Source: UBA940 sp045613745
GTDB lineage: Bacteria > Bacteroidota > Bacteroidia > Bacteroidales > Rikenellaceae
DNA length: 64,000 nt
Direction of reading: 5' to 3'
Assembly: GCA_045613745.1 (NCBI GenBank)
Contig: JAZLBP010000007.1
Span: forward strand, 1-64,000
How positions within the stretch are numbered: the first letter of the stretch is position 1; every line of letters starts with the position of its first letter. The translations under genes and the position numbers were made by a program. This document shows, piece by piece, positions 42,723 to 51,015 of this stretch. Under the pieces are notes generated by a model, which was given only the letters and a program-made list of their open reading frames with translations, ran no database searches and was not told where the DNA came from.

Positions 42723-43124
42723 ATGGAAATGAACGAAATATTGGCCGTGTCGGGCCAACCCGGATTATTCAAATTCGTTGCTCGCTCGCAACGCGGTTTC
42801 ATCGTTGAGTCGCTGCTCAGCGGCAAACGTACCAACATCGCGGCCGACTCGCGTGTAAGCGCAATGAGCGACATCTCGATTTTCACCGACAACGAGGATC
42901 GTCCTCTGGTCGAGGTGTTCGAGGCTATGCGCAAAGTGTGCGACACCAAAACCACCATCTCGCACAAAGAGAGCGACGAGGCTATCGAGGCAAAATTCGC
43001 CGAGGCAGTACCCGACTACTCGCGTGGCCGTGTTCACCTGTCGGATATGCGTAAAGTTATCGCTTGGTACAACATCCTCATCGAGGCCGGCGCAACCGAG
43101 TTCAAACTCCCCGAGGAGGAATAA
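42723..43124 (+). CDS. DUF5606 protein
   Basis: 133 residues. The start NEILAVSGQPGLFKFVARSQRGFIVESL (in parts AVSGQPGLFK and RGFIVESL) is the hallmark of DUF5606, a small cytoplasmic family nearly confined to Bacteroidota and usually conserved as a single gene. The N-terminal half looks like an SH3-like barrel; the C-terminal half is helical and ends in Glu (KLPEEE). Function is unknown. It has its own promoter and terminator. Confidence 0.87.
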   Translation: MEMNEILAVSGQPGLFKFVARSQRGFIVESLLSGKRTNIAADSRVSAMSDISIFTDNEDRPLVEVFEAMRKVCDTKTTISHKESDEAIEAKFAEAVPDYSRGRVHLSDMRKVIAWYNILIEAGATEFKLPEEE

Positions 43125-43148
43125 TCCAACTCTCCACACAAAACACAA

Positions 43149-43182
43149 GGGTGTCAGACCGTTTGGTCCGACACCCTTTTTT
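43149..43182 (+). terminator. Terminator of the DUF5606 gene
   Basis: GGGTGTC-AGACC / GGTCC-GACACCC stem with a short loop, then TTTTTT. Confidence 0.93.
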
Positions 43183-43199
43183 CGTGCCACGCGCCAAAC

Positions 43200-43238
43200 A
43201 AAAAGGGCCACCCCGCTTGGGGCAGCCCTTTTTTTTTT
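43200..43238 (-). terminator. Terminator of the rubrerythrin gene
   Basis: A stem AAAAAGGGC...ACCCCGC/GGGGC...GCCCTTTTT with a 2-base loop and runs of A and T on either side. It faces the DUF5606 terminator and serves the minus-strand gene. Confidence 0.8.
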
Positions 43239-43264
43239 CGAACACGTTCGTTCCGAAACTTCGA

Positions 43265-43840
43265 TTAATAGTTGTTTTTCTTCTCCTCGAAGTATGCTTG
43301 GGGGTGTGCGCAAGCGGGGCACATCTCGGGAGCCTCTTTGCCGGTGTGGGTGTAACCACAGTTGCGGCATTGCCAGGTAATCTCCTCCTCGCGAACGAAT
43401 ACAGAACCCTCCTCAACGCGAGCCAGCAATTTGCGGTAGCGCTCCTCGTGGCCAGCCTCAACGGTTGCGATGCGGCGGTAAACCTCGGCGATAACGGGGA
43501 AGCCCTCCTCATCAGCGATGCGTGCGAACTCGGGGTAGAGGTCTGCCCACTCCTCGTTCTCGCCAGCAGCTGCGGCTGCAAGGTTCTCGGCGGTGGTGCC
43601 GATTACGCCTGCGGGGTAAGCTGCGGTAATCTCAACCATACCACCCTCCAAGAATTTGAAGAAGCGTTTTGCGTGCTCCATCTCTTGCTCGGCGGTCTCG
43701 GCAAAGATAGCTGCGATTTGCTCGTAACCCTCTTTCTTGGCTACTTTTGCGAAATATGTATAACGGCTGCGTGCTTGGCTCTCACCAGCGAACGATTTCA
43801 ACAGGTTTTTCTCGGTTTGTGTACCTTTGATGCTTTTCAT
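43265..43840 (-). CDS. Rubrerythrin
   Basis: 191 residues, the standard length. The diiron four-helix domain (1-145) has FAGESQARSRYTYFAKVA, AETAEQEMEHAKRF and the second half IADEEGFPVIAEVYRRIATVEAGHEERY with the expected Glu and His ligands. The C-terminal rubredoxin-like domain has CRNCG and CPACAHPQ, giving the four Cys ligands. It reduces hydrogen peroxide with electrons from rubredoxin or ferredoxin and protects anaerobes. A promoter is seen at 43883-43890 (TACATTTG) with TTTG 21 bases upstream. Confidence 0.95.
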   Translation of the reverse strand: MKSIKGTQTEKNLLKSFAGESQARSRYTYFAKVAKKEGYEQIAAIFAETAEQEMEHAKRFFKFLEGGMVEITAAYPAGVIGTTAENLAAAAAGENEEWADLYPEFARIADEEGFPVIAEVYRRIATVEAGHEERYRKLLARVEEGSVFVREEEITWQCRNCGYTHTGKEAPEMCPACAHPQAYFEEKKNNY

Positions 43841-43882
43841 AGTTTTATGGTTTTATCGGTTTGTTTTGATTATTTCGTTATG

Positions 43883-43915
43883 CAAATGTAAAAAGAATTT
43901 TGGAAACTTCACAAA
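43883..43915 (-). promoter_or_regulatory. Promoter of rubrerythrin
   Basis: TTTG, 21 bases, TACATTTG on the minus strand, 42 bases before the ATG. Confidence 0.7.
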
Positions 43916-44018
43916 TTTTGCAATCACCTTTTTTGATGACAACATAAACAAAACTTATACCGAAACAAAACAACCCCGCCCGATGGGCGAGATTGCTATA
44001 TTATTAAGGTGTGTTGAT

Positions 44019-44915
44019 TTACTCTGCGTCGGGGTCGCTACCCAAGGTGAGCCAGTGGGTGACGCTTTCGTTGTAGGTTTGTGAGATGGGGATGCTCGGT
44101 ATGCCGTCGATTCCCAGGTCGAGCATTGCGCCATCCTTCTCGCGGCGCACAACCTTCACTTGGTCGATATTCACCATATAGGAGCGGTGACAGCGAACAA
44201 TACCCGTGCCGTCGAGCTGTTGCGACAGACGTTTGAGCGAGTTGCGTACCATAACCTTTTTGGGCTCGTCGTAGTTCATATACCACACGCACACATAGTT
44301 GTCGGCAGCCTCCAACAGCAGCAGGTGGTCGTGACGCACCGACAGACGCAGCTCACCACGCTCGTCGTAGAACGACACCAGGCCTTGGGCCGTAGCGCGC
44401 TCGTTGCGGATGCCCGCCAAGCGTTTGATTTGTCGGTTCTTCTCTTGCAGCGCAAAGAATGTCAAACACAATGCATAGGGGATAATCAACACCAAAGTGG
44501 TGTTGAGCAGCGAGTTGGTAAACGCCTCCCACACATCGTCCTGCATTTTGCCCAAGAGTGTCATCGCGGTATAGACAAGGCTCATAGCCACCACCTCGCA
44601 CAATACCCATATAATATAGGCATAGGCCGAGAGGGTGTTACGTTTGAGATATTGGTGCATCACCACGCGGCTGATAAGTACGATAGCAAAGCCGATAAGT
44701 ACTACTATGCTGGTGAACAGAACGAACAGAAAACGGGGTGACGCCTTACCGAAATGCAGATTGTCGGACATATAAGTCGCGCTGTACATTTCGGCGCCAA
44801 AGGGATTGTAGGTATTAATGAATACCAGTGCAAACAATGCCGCAAACACGCACATAGCAATCTGATTGCCTTTGCGATACATAAACGCGGGTATGGGTTT
44901 AGTGAGCCAATCCAT
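44019..44915 (-). CDS. Membrane-bound LytTR-family regulator
   Basis: 298 residues. Four predicted membrane helices lie in residues 18-150 (QIAMCVFAALFALVF, FLFVLFTSIVVLIGF, YIIWVLCEVVAMSLV, NTTLVLIIPYALCL). A short coiled linker (LQEKNRQIKRLAGIR) follows, then a LytTR DNA-binding domain at about 195-290: LLLLEAADNYVCVWY, VRNSLKRLSQQL, IVRCHRSYMVNIDQV. There is no response-regulator receiver domain, so it is a one-component regulator that senses at the membrane and binds DNA directly. Target genes are unknown. It has its own -7 box (TAGTTTTG, 44954-44961). Confidence 0.87.
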   Translation of the reverse strand: MDWLTKPIPAFMYRKGNQIAMCVFAALFALVFINTYNPFGAEMYSATYMSDNLHFGKASPRFLFVLFTSIVVLIGFAIVLISRVVMHQYLKRNTLSAYAYIIWVLCEVVAMSLVYTAMTLLGKMQDDVWEAFTNSLLNTTLVLIIPYALCLTFFALQEKNRQIKRLAGIRNERATAQGLVSFYDERGELRLSVRHDHLLLLEAADNYVCVWYMNYDEPKKVMVRNSLKRLSQQLDGTGIVRCHRSYMVNIDQVKVVRREKDGAMLDLGIDGIPSIPISQTYNESVTHWLTLGSDPDAE

Positions 44916-44953
44916 AGTGTTTTGTTTGAGGTATTTCCCTAATAATTAGGCGA

Positions 44954-44961
44954 CAAAACTA
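44954..44961 (-). promoter_or_regulatory. -7 box of the LytTR gene
   Basis: TAGTTTTG on the minus strand, 38 bases before the ATG; no obvious -33 element. Confidence 0.5.
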
Positions 44962-45012
44962 CGGTTTTTTTTTAGAATTGCCAAATTTTATTCCCTCGCC
45001 GCGCGGAGGACT

Positions 45013-45044
45013 GTTGTGCGGACGCAAAAAAAGCGGTATCTTTG
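45013..45044 (+). promoter_or_regulatory. nadE: Promoter of nadE
   Basis: GTTG, 20 bases, TATCTTTG, 25 bases before the ATG. Confidence 0.8.
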
Positions 45045-45069
45045 AAAGTCGTAAATCAAAACCCCGAAG

Positions 45070-46944
45070 ATGAAACTTGCAAGCAATATCCGAGTGGCTG
45101 CCGCTGTGCCCGTGGTACGCGTAGCCGACCCCAAGGCAAATGCCGAGCGCATAATACCTCTGCTCCAAAAGGCCCAACAGCAGGGAGCACAGGTTGTAGT
45201 CACACCCGAACTCTCGCTCACTGGATTCACTTGTGGCGACCTGATGGGTCATCCCGCACTACTACGTGCTGCACTACGCGCGCTCGATGCCGTTGTGGAT
45301 GCAACACGCACGCTCGATATCGCAGTGGTGGTAGGTCTGCCCTTGGAGTGTGAACGCCGACTCTACAATGTGGCTGCACTGGTGAAAGGTGGCGAGGTTG
45401 TGGCCGCTATGCCCAAGCGCTATCTCGACAGCCGCGACAGCCGTCAGTTCACTACCCCCGCACCCGACTTCAAGGCTGTGGTTACCACACCCTGCGGACG
45501 TGCGCTGACCATTGGCGAGGGTGTCGTAACCATTGAGGGCTGCCGCATGGAGGTTGCCATAGGCGAGGATGCTCTGCGCGGAGAGTACAAGTTGGAGGGT
45601 GTCGCTCCGTCGCAAATGTGTGATGTGGTGCTTAACCCCACCGCTGTACCTGCAACTGCGGGTAGCTATGCGCGTCGTCGCGAGCAACTGCGCGCCCAAA
45701 CCCAGCGTCTGTGTCGCGCGAGTGTAATGGCTTCGGCGGGCTTTGGCGAGTCTTCGACCGACTCGGCGTGGGCGGGCGACTGCGTGGTTGCCGCCTGTGG
45801 CGAGATTTTGGCCGAGGGCGAGCGTTTTTCGACCGAGGGCGAGCTGACCATCGCCGACATCAACATCGACAACATTCGCCGCCAACGCGAGGGTGCGACC
45901 CTGCAACCTTGCGCCGAGGCATTTAATAACTACACCAACCGCCCTACACCTCCGACCGAAGTCGAACAAAATCCCTTCACGCCGAAGAGCGACGAGGCTA
46001 CGGCCGAGATTTTTGCCATTCAGCGCGCAGGTCTGATGCAACGTCTGGCCTCGTGCGGAATCAAAAAGTGCGTTGTGGGCATCTCGGGCGGACTTGACTC
46101 CACTTTGGCGCTGCTGGTAACAGTAGCCGCCTACGACAAATTGAACCTCTGCCGACGCGACATCGTGGGTATCACAATGCCCGGATTCGGCACCACCTCG
46201 CGCACCCACCGCAATGCTGTGGATATGATGCGCGCGCTGGGTATCACCATCGACGAGATCTCCATTCGCAAGGCTTGTGAGCAACACTTCGAGGATATTG
46301 GTCTGTCTGCCGACGACCGCAGCGCAACCTACGAGAATGCACAAGCACGCGAGCGCACCCAAATCCTGATGGACTACGCAGGACGCATCGGCGGAATCGT
46401 GGTCGGCACGGGCGATATGAGTGAGCTGGCTCTGGGTTGGGCAACCTACAACGGCGACCATATGTCGATGTATGGCGTCAACTGCGGAGTGCCCAAAACC
46501 ACAGTACAACACTTGGTGGCGTGGTATGCCCGCTGTTTTGCCGAGAAGAGCGTGGGCGAAATTCTGATGGATGTACTTGACACCCCCATCAGCCCCGAAC
46601 TCCTGCCCGCCGACGAGAGTGGCAACATCGCCCAACAGACCGAAGATTTGGTGGGTCCCTATCAGTTGCACGACTTCTTCTTATATTATATGGTGCACTG
46701 CGCACTGGCTCCGTCCGAGGTTCGTCGCCTTGCCGAGGGAGTGTTCGAGGGAGTGTATGAGCCGTCGGTTATCAAACATTGGTTGCAGGTGTTTGTGCGC
46801 CGCTTCTTCAGCCAGCAGTTCAAGCGTTCGGCAGTACCCGACGGAGTGGGTGTGTTCGACCTGTCGCTGTCGCCCCGCACCGATTGGTATATGCCCAGCG
46901 ATGCATCGTCGGCCGCGTGGCTCGATGATTTGAACGAATTGTAG
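45070..46944 (+). CDS. nadE: NAD+ synthase with altered glutaminase site
   Basis: 624 residues. Residues 1-290 are a nitrilase-fold glutaminase domain and 315-624 the synthetase domain, which has the ATP pyrophosphatase loop SGGLDST (339-345), GTGDMSE and the YGVNCGVPKT region. It makes NAD from nicotinate adenine dinucleotide. In the glutaminase domain the Glu (E47, VTPELSLTG) and Lys (K116, MPKRYL) of the catalytic triad are kept. The nucleophile position, normally Cys in an ICEDLW motif, is Gly165 (VAIGEDAL). The domain is also shorter than in Bacteroides NadE around residues 125-165. It may thus use free ammonia. It has a single-gene promoter and is followed by tatA. Confidence 0.9.
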   Translation: MKLASNIRVAAAVPVVRVADPKANAERIIPLLQKAQQQGAQVVVTPELSLTGFTCGDLMGHPALLRAALRALDAVVDATRTLDIAVVVGLPLECERRLYNVAALVKGGEVVAAMPKRYLDSRDSRQFTTPAPDFKAVVTTPCGRALTIGEGVVTIEGCRMEVAIGEDALRGEYKLEGVAPSQMCDVVLNPTAVPATAGSYARRREQLRAQTQRLCRASVMASAGFGESSTDSAWAGDCVVAACGEILAEGERFSTEGELTIADINIDNIRRQREGATLQPCAEAFNNYTNRPTPPTEVEQNPFTPKSDEATAEIFAIQRAGLMQRLASCGIKKCVVGISGGLDSTLALLVTVAAYDKLNLCRRDIVGITMPGFGTTSRTHRNAVDMMRALGITIDEISIRKACEQHFEDIGLSADDRSATYENAQARERTQILMDYAGRIGGIVVGTGDMSELALGWATYNGDHMSMYGVNCGVPKTTVQHLVAWYARCFAEKSVGEILMDVLDTPISPELLPADESGNIAQQTEDLVGPYQLHDFFLYYMVHCALAPSEVRRLAEGVFEGVYEPSVIKHWLQVFVRRFFSQQFKRSAVPDGVGVFDLSLSPRTDWYMPSDASSAAWLDDLNEL

Positions 46945-46952
46945 GACGCAGA

Positions 46953-46984
46953 GTTGCAAAATCGAATAATAAACGCTATCTTTG
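46953..46984 (+). promoter_or_regulatory. tatA: Promoter of tatA
   Basis: GTTG, 20 bases, TATCTTTG, in the 83-base gap after nadE. Confidence 0.8.
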
Positions 46985-47027
46985 AGCGTTTCAAAATATG
47001 TAAAACTAACTTAAAAACAGATACGCT

Positions 47028-47237
47028 ATGTTCACACCTTGTATGATTGGTATTGGCCAAATCGCCATCATCGCTCTGGTAGTAATCCTCCTGTTCGGTG
47101 GTTCGAAAATTCCCGAACTGATGCGCGGTATGGGTCGCGGTGTCAAAGAGTTCAAAGACGCCGTAAACAAAGACTACACAGCCGAAGCCAATACTCAAAA
47201 AGAGCAAAAACAAATTACCGACAACAAAGAAGAGTAG
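47028..47237 (+). CDS. tatA: Twin-arginine translocase subunit TatA
   Basis: 69 residues. A short N-terminus, one membrane helix (IGIGQIAIIALVVILLFGG), the SKIPELMRGMGRGVKEFKDA hinge and amphipathic helix, and a charged tail. It forms the channel part of the Tat system, which exports folded proteins. The helix lacks a polar residue near position 8 of TatA (Gln11 here fits). It is followed by tatC 99 bases downstream; no tatB is seen, as is common in Bacteroidota. Confidence 0.95.
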   Translation: MFTPCMIGIGQIAIIALVVILLFGGSKIPELMRGMGRGVKEFKDAVNKDYTAEANTQKEQKQITDNKEE

Positions 47238-47268
47238 TAACTACGCTCTGACGCAACATCCACATCTG

Positions 47269-47290
47269 ACGGCTGCATCGCAGTCGTTTT
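47269..47290 (+). promoter_or_regulatory. Hairpin between tatA and tatC
   Basis: ACGGCTGC and GCAGTCGT (one G-U) with a 3-base loop, followed by TTT. The 5' arm can instead pair with CAGCCGT at about 47318-47324. It may act as a partial terminator lowering tatC relative to tatA. Confidence 0.45.
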
Positions 47291-47336
47291 GAGAGATGCG
47301 TGATTTTGTCAGCCGTATATCTAACCATCCGTCAAA

Positions 47337-48236
47337 ATGGCCAACCAAAACAATCAGTCATCTTCAACGGAGATGACTTTTTTTGAGCATATTGACGCAC
47401 TGCGACCACACCTCATCCGCAGTGTGGCATCGGTCATTGTCATCAGTGTCGTGGCCTTCTGCTGCCGCAGCTTTATCATCGACACTGTGCTGTTCGGTCC
47501 TCAAAAGCCACACTTCCCCACCAACCGCCTCTTGGTATGGGTGGGCGGACAACTCAGCAACCTTTGCGACTGGATCAACTCGTGGGCGGGCACATCGCTT
47601 GCCTTCGACAGCGAGTCACTCCTATCGCGCACCATCGAGTTCAGCACCATCAACACCTATATGGCAGGTCAATTCAACCTCCATATGAAGGTGTCGCTCA
47701 TCGTGGGTATCTCGCTGGCAATCCCCTATGTAATCTGGGAGCTGTGGAAGTTTGTGAAGCCCGCGCTCACCGAACGCGAAATTGCAGGCACTCGCTGGGT
47801 GGTATTCTGGGTTTCGGTGTGCTTTTTCATCGGTTTGTCGTTCGGCTACTTCATTATGGCTCCGCTGTCGGTGAACTTCTTTATCAACTATCAGGCCAGC
47901 GAGATGATTACCAATATGATTGACGTGGGCGACTACTTCTCGACCGTGATGATTGTATCGCTTGCGTGCGCCATAATGTTCCAGCTGCCGCTGCTGATTT
48001 ACTTTTTGACACGCATTGGCTTGACATCGAGCGCCTTCCTCAAAAAGTATCGTCGTCACGCACTCGTCGGACTTATGACCATAGCAGCAATCATAACACC
48101 GCCCGACATTTTCTCGCTATTCCTTGTGAGCATACCGCTATATATGCTCTACGAATTCAGTATATCACTCTCCATCAAGGTCGAACACAAACTCGCCCTC
48201 GAAGCCGCCAAAGCAGCATCGCAAGAAGAGGAGTAA
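47337..48236 (+). CDS. tatC: Twin-arginine translocase subunit TatC
   Basis: 299 residues with six membrane helices. The start (MTFFEHIDALRPHLIRSV) carries the family's substrate-recognition Glu and the H-x-x-x-L-R pattern. Later segments are PYVIWELWKFVKPALTERE (in parts YVIWELW, KPALTERE), GYFIMAPLSVNFF, and the late ITPPDIFS. An extracellular insert of about 60 residues between helices 1 and 2 is typical of Bacteroidota. It binds the twin-arginine signal peptide. Its stop is 4 bases from repeat R3. Confidence 0.95.
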   Translation: MANQNNQSSSTEMTFFEHIDALRPHLIRSVASVIVISVVAFCCRSFIIDTVLFGPQKPHFPTNRLLVWVGGQLSNLCDWINSWAGTSLAFDSESLLSRTIEFSTINTYMAGQFNLHMKVSLIVGISLAIPYVIWELWKFVKPALTEREIAGTRWVVFWVSVCFFIGLSFGYFIMAPLSVNFFINYQASEMITNMIDVGDYFSTVMIVSLACAIMFQLPLLIYFLTRIGLTSSAFLKKYRRHALVGLMTIAAIITPPDIFSLFLVSIPLYMLYEFSISLSIKVEHKLALEAAKAASQEEE

Positions 48237-48239
48237 ATT

Positions 48240-48557
48240 GTTCTTTTTGAATCATCAAAAAGAACCAGCCGCAAACCGGCGGATTTGGCTGCCGCCCTTA
48301 TCCCAAAAGTTTAGGGATTAGAACGGCAGTAGTAAAAGTGGCTATGCCACCCCGCAAACCGGGGGTGTAAATACAGTAGGTAGCTCACAAGTGAGCTCCC
48401 TACTGTATTTATATAAACCTTCGATGCGAATCATCTTTGATTCATTGACAATTCAAAGGAATATCTCACTATTCCACTTTTGCAAGCAATACCTTCGGGA
48501 TAAGGGCGGTAGCCACACCCACCGGTCTGCGGTCTTTTTTGATAGCTCAAAAAGGAC
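48240..48557. repeat. Nested palindrome R3 filling the tatC-osmC gap
   Basis: 318 bases between convergent genes. The first and last roughly 65 bases are near-perfect inverted repeats. Both carry, inward from the ends, GTYCTTTTTGA, a 4-base spacer, TCAAAAARGA, then CCGCARACCGGYGG, and GGCTRCCGCCCTTATCCC. The middle (48371-48412) is a hairpin with arms AAATACAGTAGG and AGCTCAC. A further partial copy CCGCAAACCGG occurs at 48353. It has no frame of note. Confidence 0.85.
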
Positions 48558-48558
48558 A

Positions 48559-48948
48559 TTACTGATTGCTATGAATCAGTATGTTGTGTGATACGGGTGC
48601 GATGCGGCGGAGCATTGTGAGCATACCGCAATACTTGTCGTTGGTGAGGTTTAGTGCGTGGCTGTAACGCTCCTGCTCATCGAGGTGGGCGCACTCGACG
48701 TTATAGACTATGTCGAAGGCTGTGAACACCGTTTCGGCCACCACCTTGTCGGTCGAAATTGTGCCCGACATTGTGATTTCGAAGTTGGAGGGATGCAGCT
48801 GCATCTTTTTGAAAATTCCTGCGGCGGTCAGTCCCGCACAAGTTGCCGTTGCAAGCAACATCAGCGCCTTGGGATTCAACTCACCACATTTCGCGCCCAC
48901 GGGACTAAACTCCATCCCCTTGGTCATTCGTACTGTGATTTTTTCCAT
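48559..48948 (-). CDS. OsmC-family protein
   Basis: 129 residues. OsmC/Ohr fold: a beta strand start (MEKITVRMTKGMEF), the helix with the reactive Cys (ALMLLATATCAGLTAAGIF, Cys37), and a C-terminal helix with a second Cys (DKYCGMLTMLRRIAPVS). Members reduce organic peroxides. The Cys-Cys pair is present, but the first helix sequence is atypical for Ohr, so the substrate is uncertain. The 3' end abuts repeat R3. Confidence 0.88.
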   Translation of the reverse strand: MEKITVRMTKGMEFSPVGAKCGELNPKALMLLATATCAGLTAAGIFKKMQLHPSNFEITMSGTISTDKVVAETVFTAFDIVYNVECAHLDEQERYSHALNLTNDKYCGMLTMLRRIAPVSHNILIHSNQ

Positions 48949-48991
48949 TGTTTTGAGGTTTTACACACCTCGCCATAGCAACTTCTGCGCC

Positions 48992-49030
48992 AAAAAAAAG
49001 AGCACCTCCGCACAGCGCGAAAGTGCTCTT
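48992..49030 (-). terminator. lspA: Terminator of lspA
   Basis: AAGAGCAC and GTGCTCTT form an 8-bp stem followed on the minus strand by a run of T, 20 bases past the lspA stop. Confidence 0.85.
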
Positions 49031-49050
49031 AAATCATTATTTGGAATGTC

Positions 49051-49665
49051 CTATTTAAAATATTTGCTTTGGAATAGAATCAGGTACACGACCGCGCAAG
49101 TAATGTATGAGTCTGCAATATTAAAAACAGGACTGAAAAAGGTCCACGAGCCGTCGGCATCTGCCATCCAACCCAGCCACGAAGGCATCTCGCGGATGGT
49201 GAACAGCGGGAAGTAGAGCATATCGACAACCTTGCCTTGCAGGAACGACGCATAGCCGCCCGCCTCGGGAAGGAATGTTGCCACCGAGGTGTAGGTGCTC
49301 TCCGAGAAGAGCAGACCATAGAAGGCACAGTCGATAATATTGCCTATTGCACCCGCCAGAATCATCGAGAAGCCCACAATCACACCCGTAGGAGCTTTCT
49401 TGCGATTAATCAAATCCCAGATGTACCAGCCGATACCACACGATGCAACGATGCGAAACAGACTCAATGCGAGTTTACCCCACTGACCGCCACCGAGTTG
49501 CATTCCGTAGGCAAAGCCGGGGTTCTCGACAAAGTAGAGTTGGAACCAGTCGCCCGCAACGTGGATACTTTGGCCAAGTGTCATATTGCATTTGACAAGC
49601 AGTTTGACCACCTGGTCAACGACAAGCAGCAGGATAATAAGTATGGTAGCTTTCTTATTGTTCAT
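49051..49665 (-). CDS. lspA: Lipoprotein signal peptidase
   Basis: 204 residues from MNNKKATILI; the longer frame runs into the rlmN end and lacks membrane character. Four membrane helices. The conserved boxes are LVVDQVVKLLV, VENPGFAYGM, AGAIGNIIDCAFYG and FNIADSYI with the two catalytic Asp residues. It cuts signal peptides from prolipoproteins, including the eleven or more lipoproteins predicted in this window. A 30-residue periplasmic loop before the last helix is typical of Bacteroidota. A -7 box TATCTTTG lies at 49688-49695. Confidence 0.95.
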   Translation of the reverse strand: MNNKKATILIILLLVVDQVVKLLVKCNMTLGQSIHVAGDWFQLYFVENPGFAYGMQLGGGQWGKLALSLFRIVASCGIGWYIWDLINRKKAPTGVIVGFSMILAGAIGNIIDCAFYGLLFSESTYTSVATFLPEAGGYASFLQGKVVDMLYFPLFTIREMPSWLGWMADADGSWTFFSPVFNIADSYITCAVVYLILFQSKYFK

Positions 49666-49687
49666 AGTTGTGTAAGTTTTGCGAGTG

Positions 49688-49695
49688 CAAAGATA
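49688..49695 (-). promoter_or_regulatory. lspA: -7 box of lspA
   Basis: TATCTTTG on the minus strand in the 59-base gap after rlmN, so lspA may be transcribed separately. Confidence 0.5.
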
Positions 49696-49724
49696 ATAGA
49701 AATATTTTCGCCTACAATCGCCCG

Positions 49725-50747
49725 TTACTTTTTCAGCAGTTCCTTGGTCGAGAGCAGTCCGCACGCAGCCTCAATATCCTCACCTCGCGAGGCGCGGATG
49801 GTGGTGGTAAAACCTTTGGCTTTCAGTGCGTTTTGGAACTTCTCGACGTGCGCCATATCGGGGCTGACAAACGGCGAATCGGGCACCTTGTGGAAACGAA
49901 TAAGGTTGATTCGGCAGCTCAATCCGTTGAGCAGTTTTGCCAATCCCGCAACGTGGCGCGGCGAGTGATTCATACCCTCCAACACGATGTACTCGAAGCT
50001 CACGCGACGTTGGTGCGAGAAGTCATGGCGACGGATGACATCAATCACCTCCTCGATGCTCCACATACGCTCGGCAGGCATAATCTCGGCACGCTCATCG
50101 TGGAAGGGATTGTGCAGACTCACAGCGAGATGCGCCTTGCACTCCGATAGGAAACGCTCCAACTGCGGAGCCACACCCACAGTCGAAAGAGTGATGCGTG
50201 TCGGGCTCCATCCATAACCCCACGACGAGGTCAAAATCTCGATAGAACGCAGCACCTCATCGGTGTTGTCCAGAGGCTCGCCCATACCCATATAGACGAT
50301 GTTTGTCAGGCGGTCGCGTTCGGGCAGCGAGGCCACCTGATTGAGAATCTCGCCCGCGGTGAGCGGTTGTTGGAAACCCTGCTTGCCGGTGGCGCAGAAC
50401 TTGCAGCCCATCTTGCAACCCACCTCCGACGACACGCACAGCGTAGCGCGGTCACCATCAGGGATATAGGCACTCTCGATGAAGTGTCCGCCCGACACCT
50501 CGAACAGATACTTTTTGGTGCCGTCTTTCGATGCTGTGACGCGCACGGGAGCGGTGCGTCCCACGTCGTAGCGTTCGCTGAGTGCGGCGCGGTGGCGCAT
50601 CGACAGGTTGGTCATCTGGTCGATGGAGTCAACGTTTTTGGCATAGAGCCACACAGCGATTTGCCCTGCGGCGAAGCGGGGCATACCGATTTCGGCGGCA
50701 ATTTCGGTCAGTTGCGAGAGTGTTTTTCCGAACAGGTGTTGTTTCAT
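49725..50747 (-). CDS. rlmN: 23S rRNA/tRNA adenine-C2 methyltransferase RlmN
   Basis: 340 residues. N-terminal helical domain, then the radical SAM core with C-x3-C-x2-C (GCKMGCKFCATGKQGF), MGMGEPLDN, ISTVGV-like LSTVGVAP, and the C-terminal NLIRFHKVP. The two catalytic Cys residues that shuttle the methyl group (Cys near the C-terminus in ACGLLS) are present. It methylates A2503 of 23S rRNA and A37 of some tRNAs. It is the first gene of a possible rlmN-lspA unit, with promoter box TACCTTTG at 50766-50773. Confidence 0.95.
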   Translation of the reverse strand: MKQHLFGKTLSQLTEIAAEIGMPRFAAGQIAVWLYAKNVDSIDQMTNLSMRHRAALSERYDVGRTAPVRVTASKDGTKKYLFEVSGGHFIESAYIPDGDRATLCVSSEVGCKMGCKFCATGKQGFQQPLTAGEILNQVASLPERDRLTNIVYMGMGEPLDNTDEVLRSIEILTSSWGYGWSPTRITLSTVGVAPQLERFLSECKAHLAVSLHNPFHDERAEIMPAERMWSIEEVIDVIRRHDFSHQRRVSFEYIVLEGMNHSPRHVAGLAKLLNGLSCRINLIRFHKVPDSPFVSPDMAHVEKFQNALKAKGFTTTIRASRGEDIEAACGLLSTKELLKK

Positions 50748-50765
50748 CTGGCTGTCTGTTTAAGA

Positions 50766-50773
50766 CAAAGGTA
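50766..50773 (-). promoter_or_regulatory. rlmN: -7 box of rlmN
   Basis: TACCTTTG on the minus strand, 18 bases before the ATG. Confidence 0.6.
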
Positions 50774-50827
50774 ACGCAAAAAAGTGATTTTTTATCCTCC
50801 CATACTCTTTTTTTAAATAATTCTTTT

Positions 50828-50835
50828 TATATTTG
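50828..50835 (+). promoter_or_regulatory. -7 box of the TonB-family gene
   Basis: TATATTTG; the leader that follows is about 175 bases and holds a possible 38-codon frame (50894-51010) with many Arg and Lys, plus a small GTGC/GCAC hairpin. I do not call the frame a gene. Confidence 0.5.
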
Positions 50836-51015
50836 TGCTTGCAACCGCTACCTATCTTCCGCACCCAAGAGGCCGATTGTGAAGAGTAAAGCTATGAGTG
50901 TGAGAGGGTTAAAACTAAGAGGCGAGAGGTTGATTGTTTGTCGTGCGCTATTTAGGCACGTCAAAACGGGCTCGATAACGCACATTTTACGCAAAAACAA
51001 TAAAAATTAAACCAT

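Noticed and set aside
50894..51010. 38-codon frame in the TonB-family leader
   Set aside because: Basic and without hydrophobic or domain features. Nothing sets it apart from chance.
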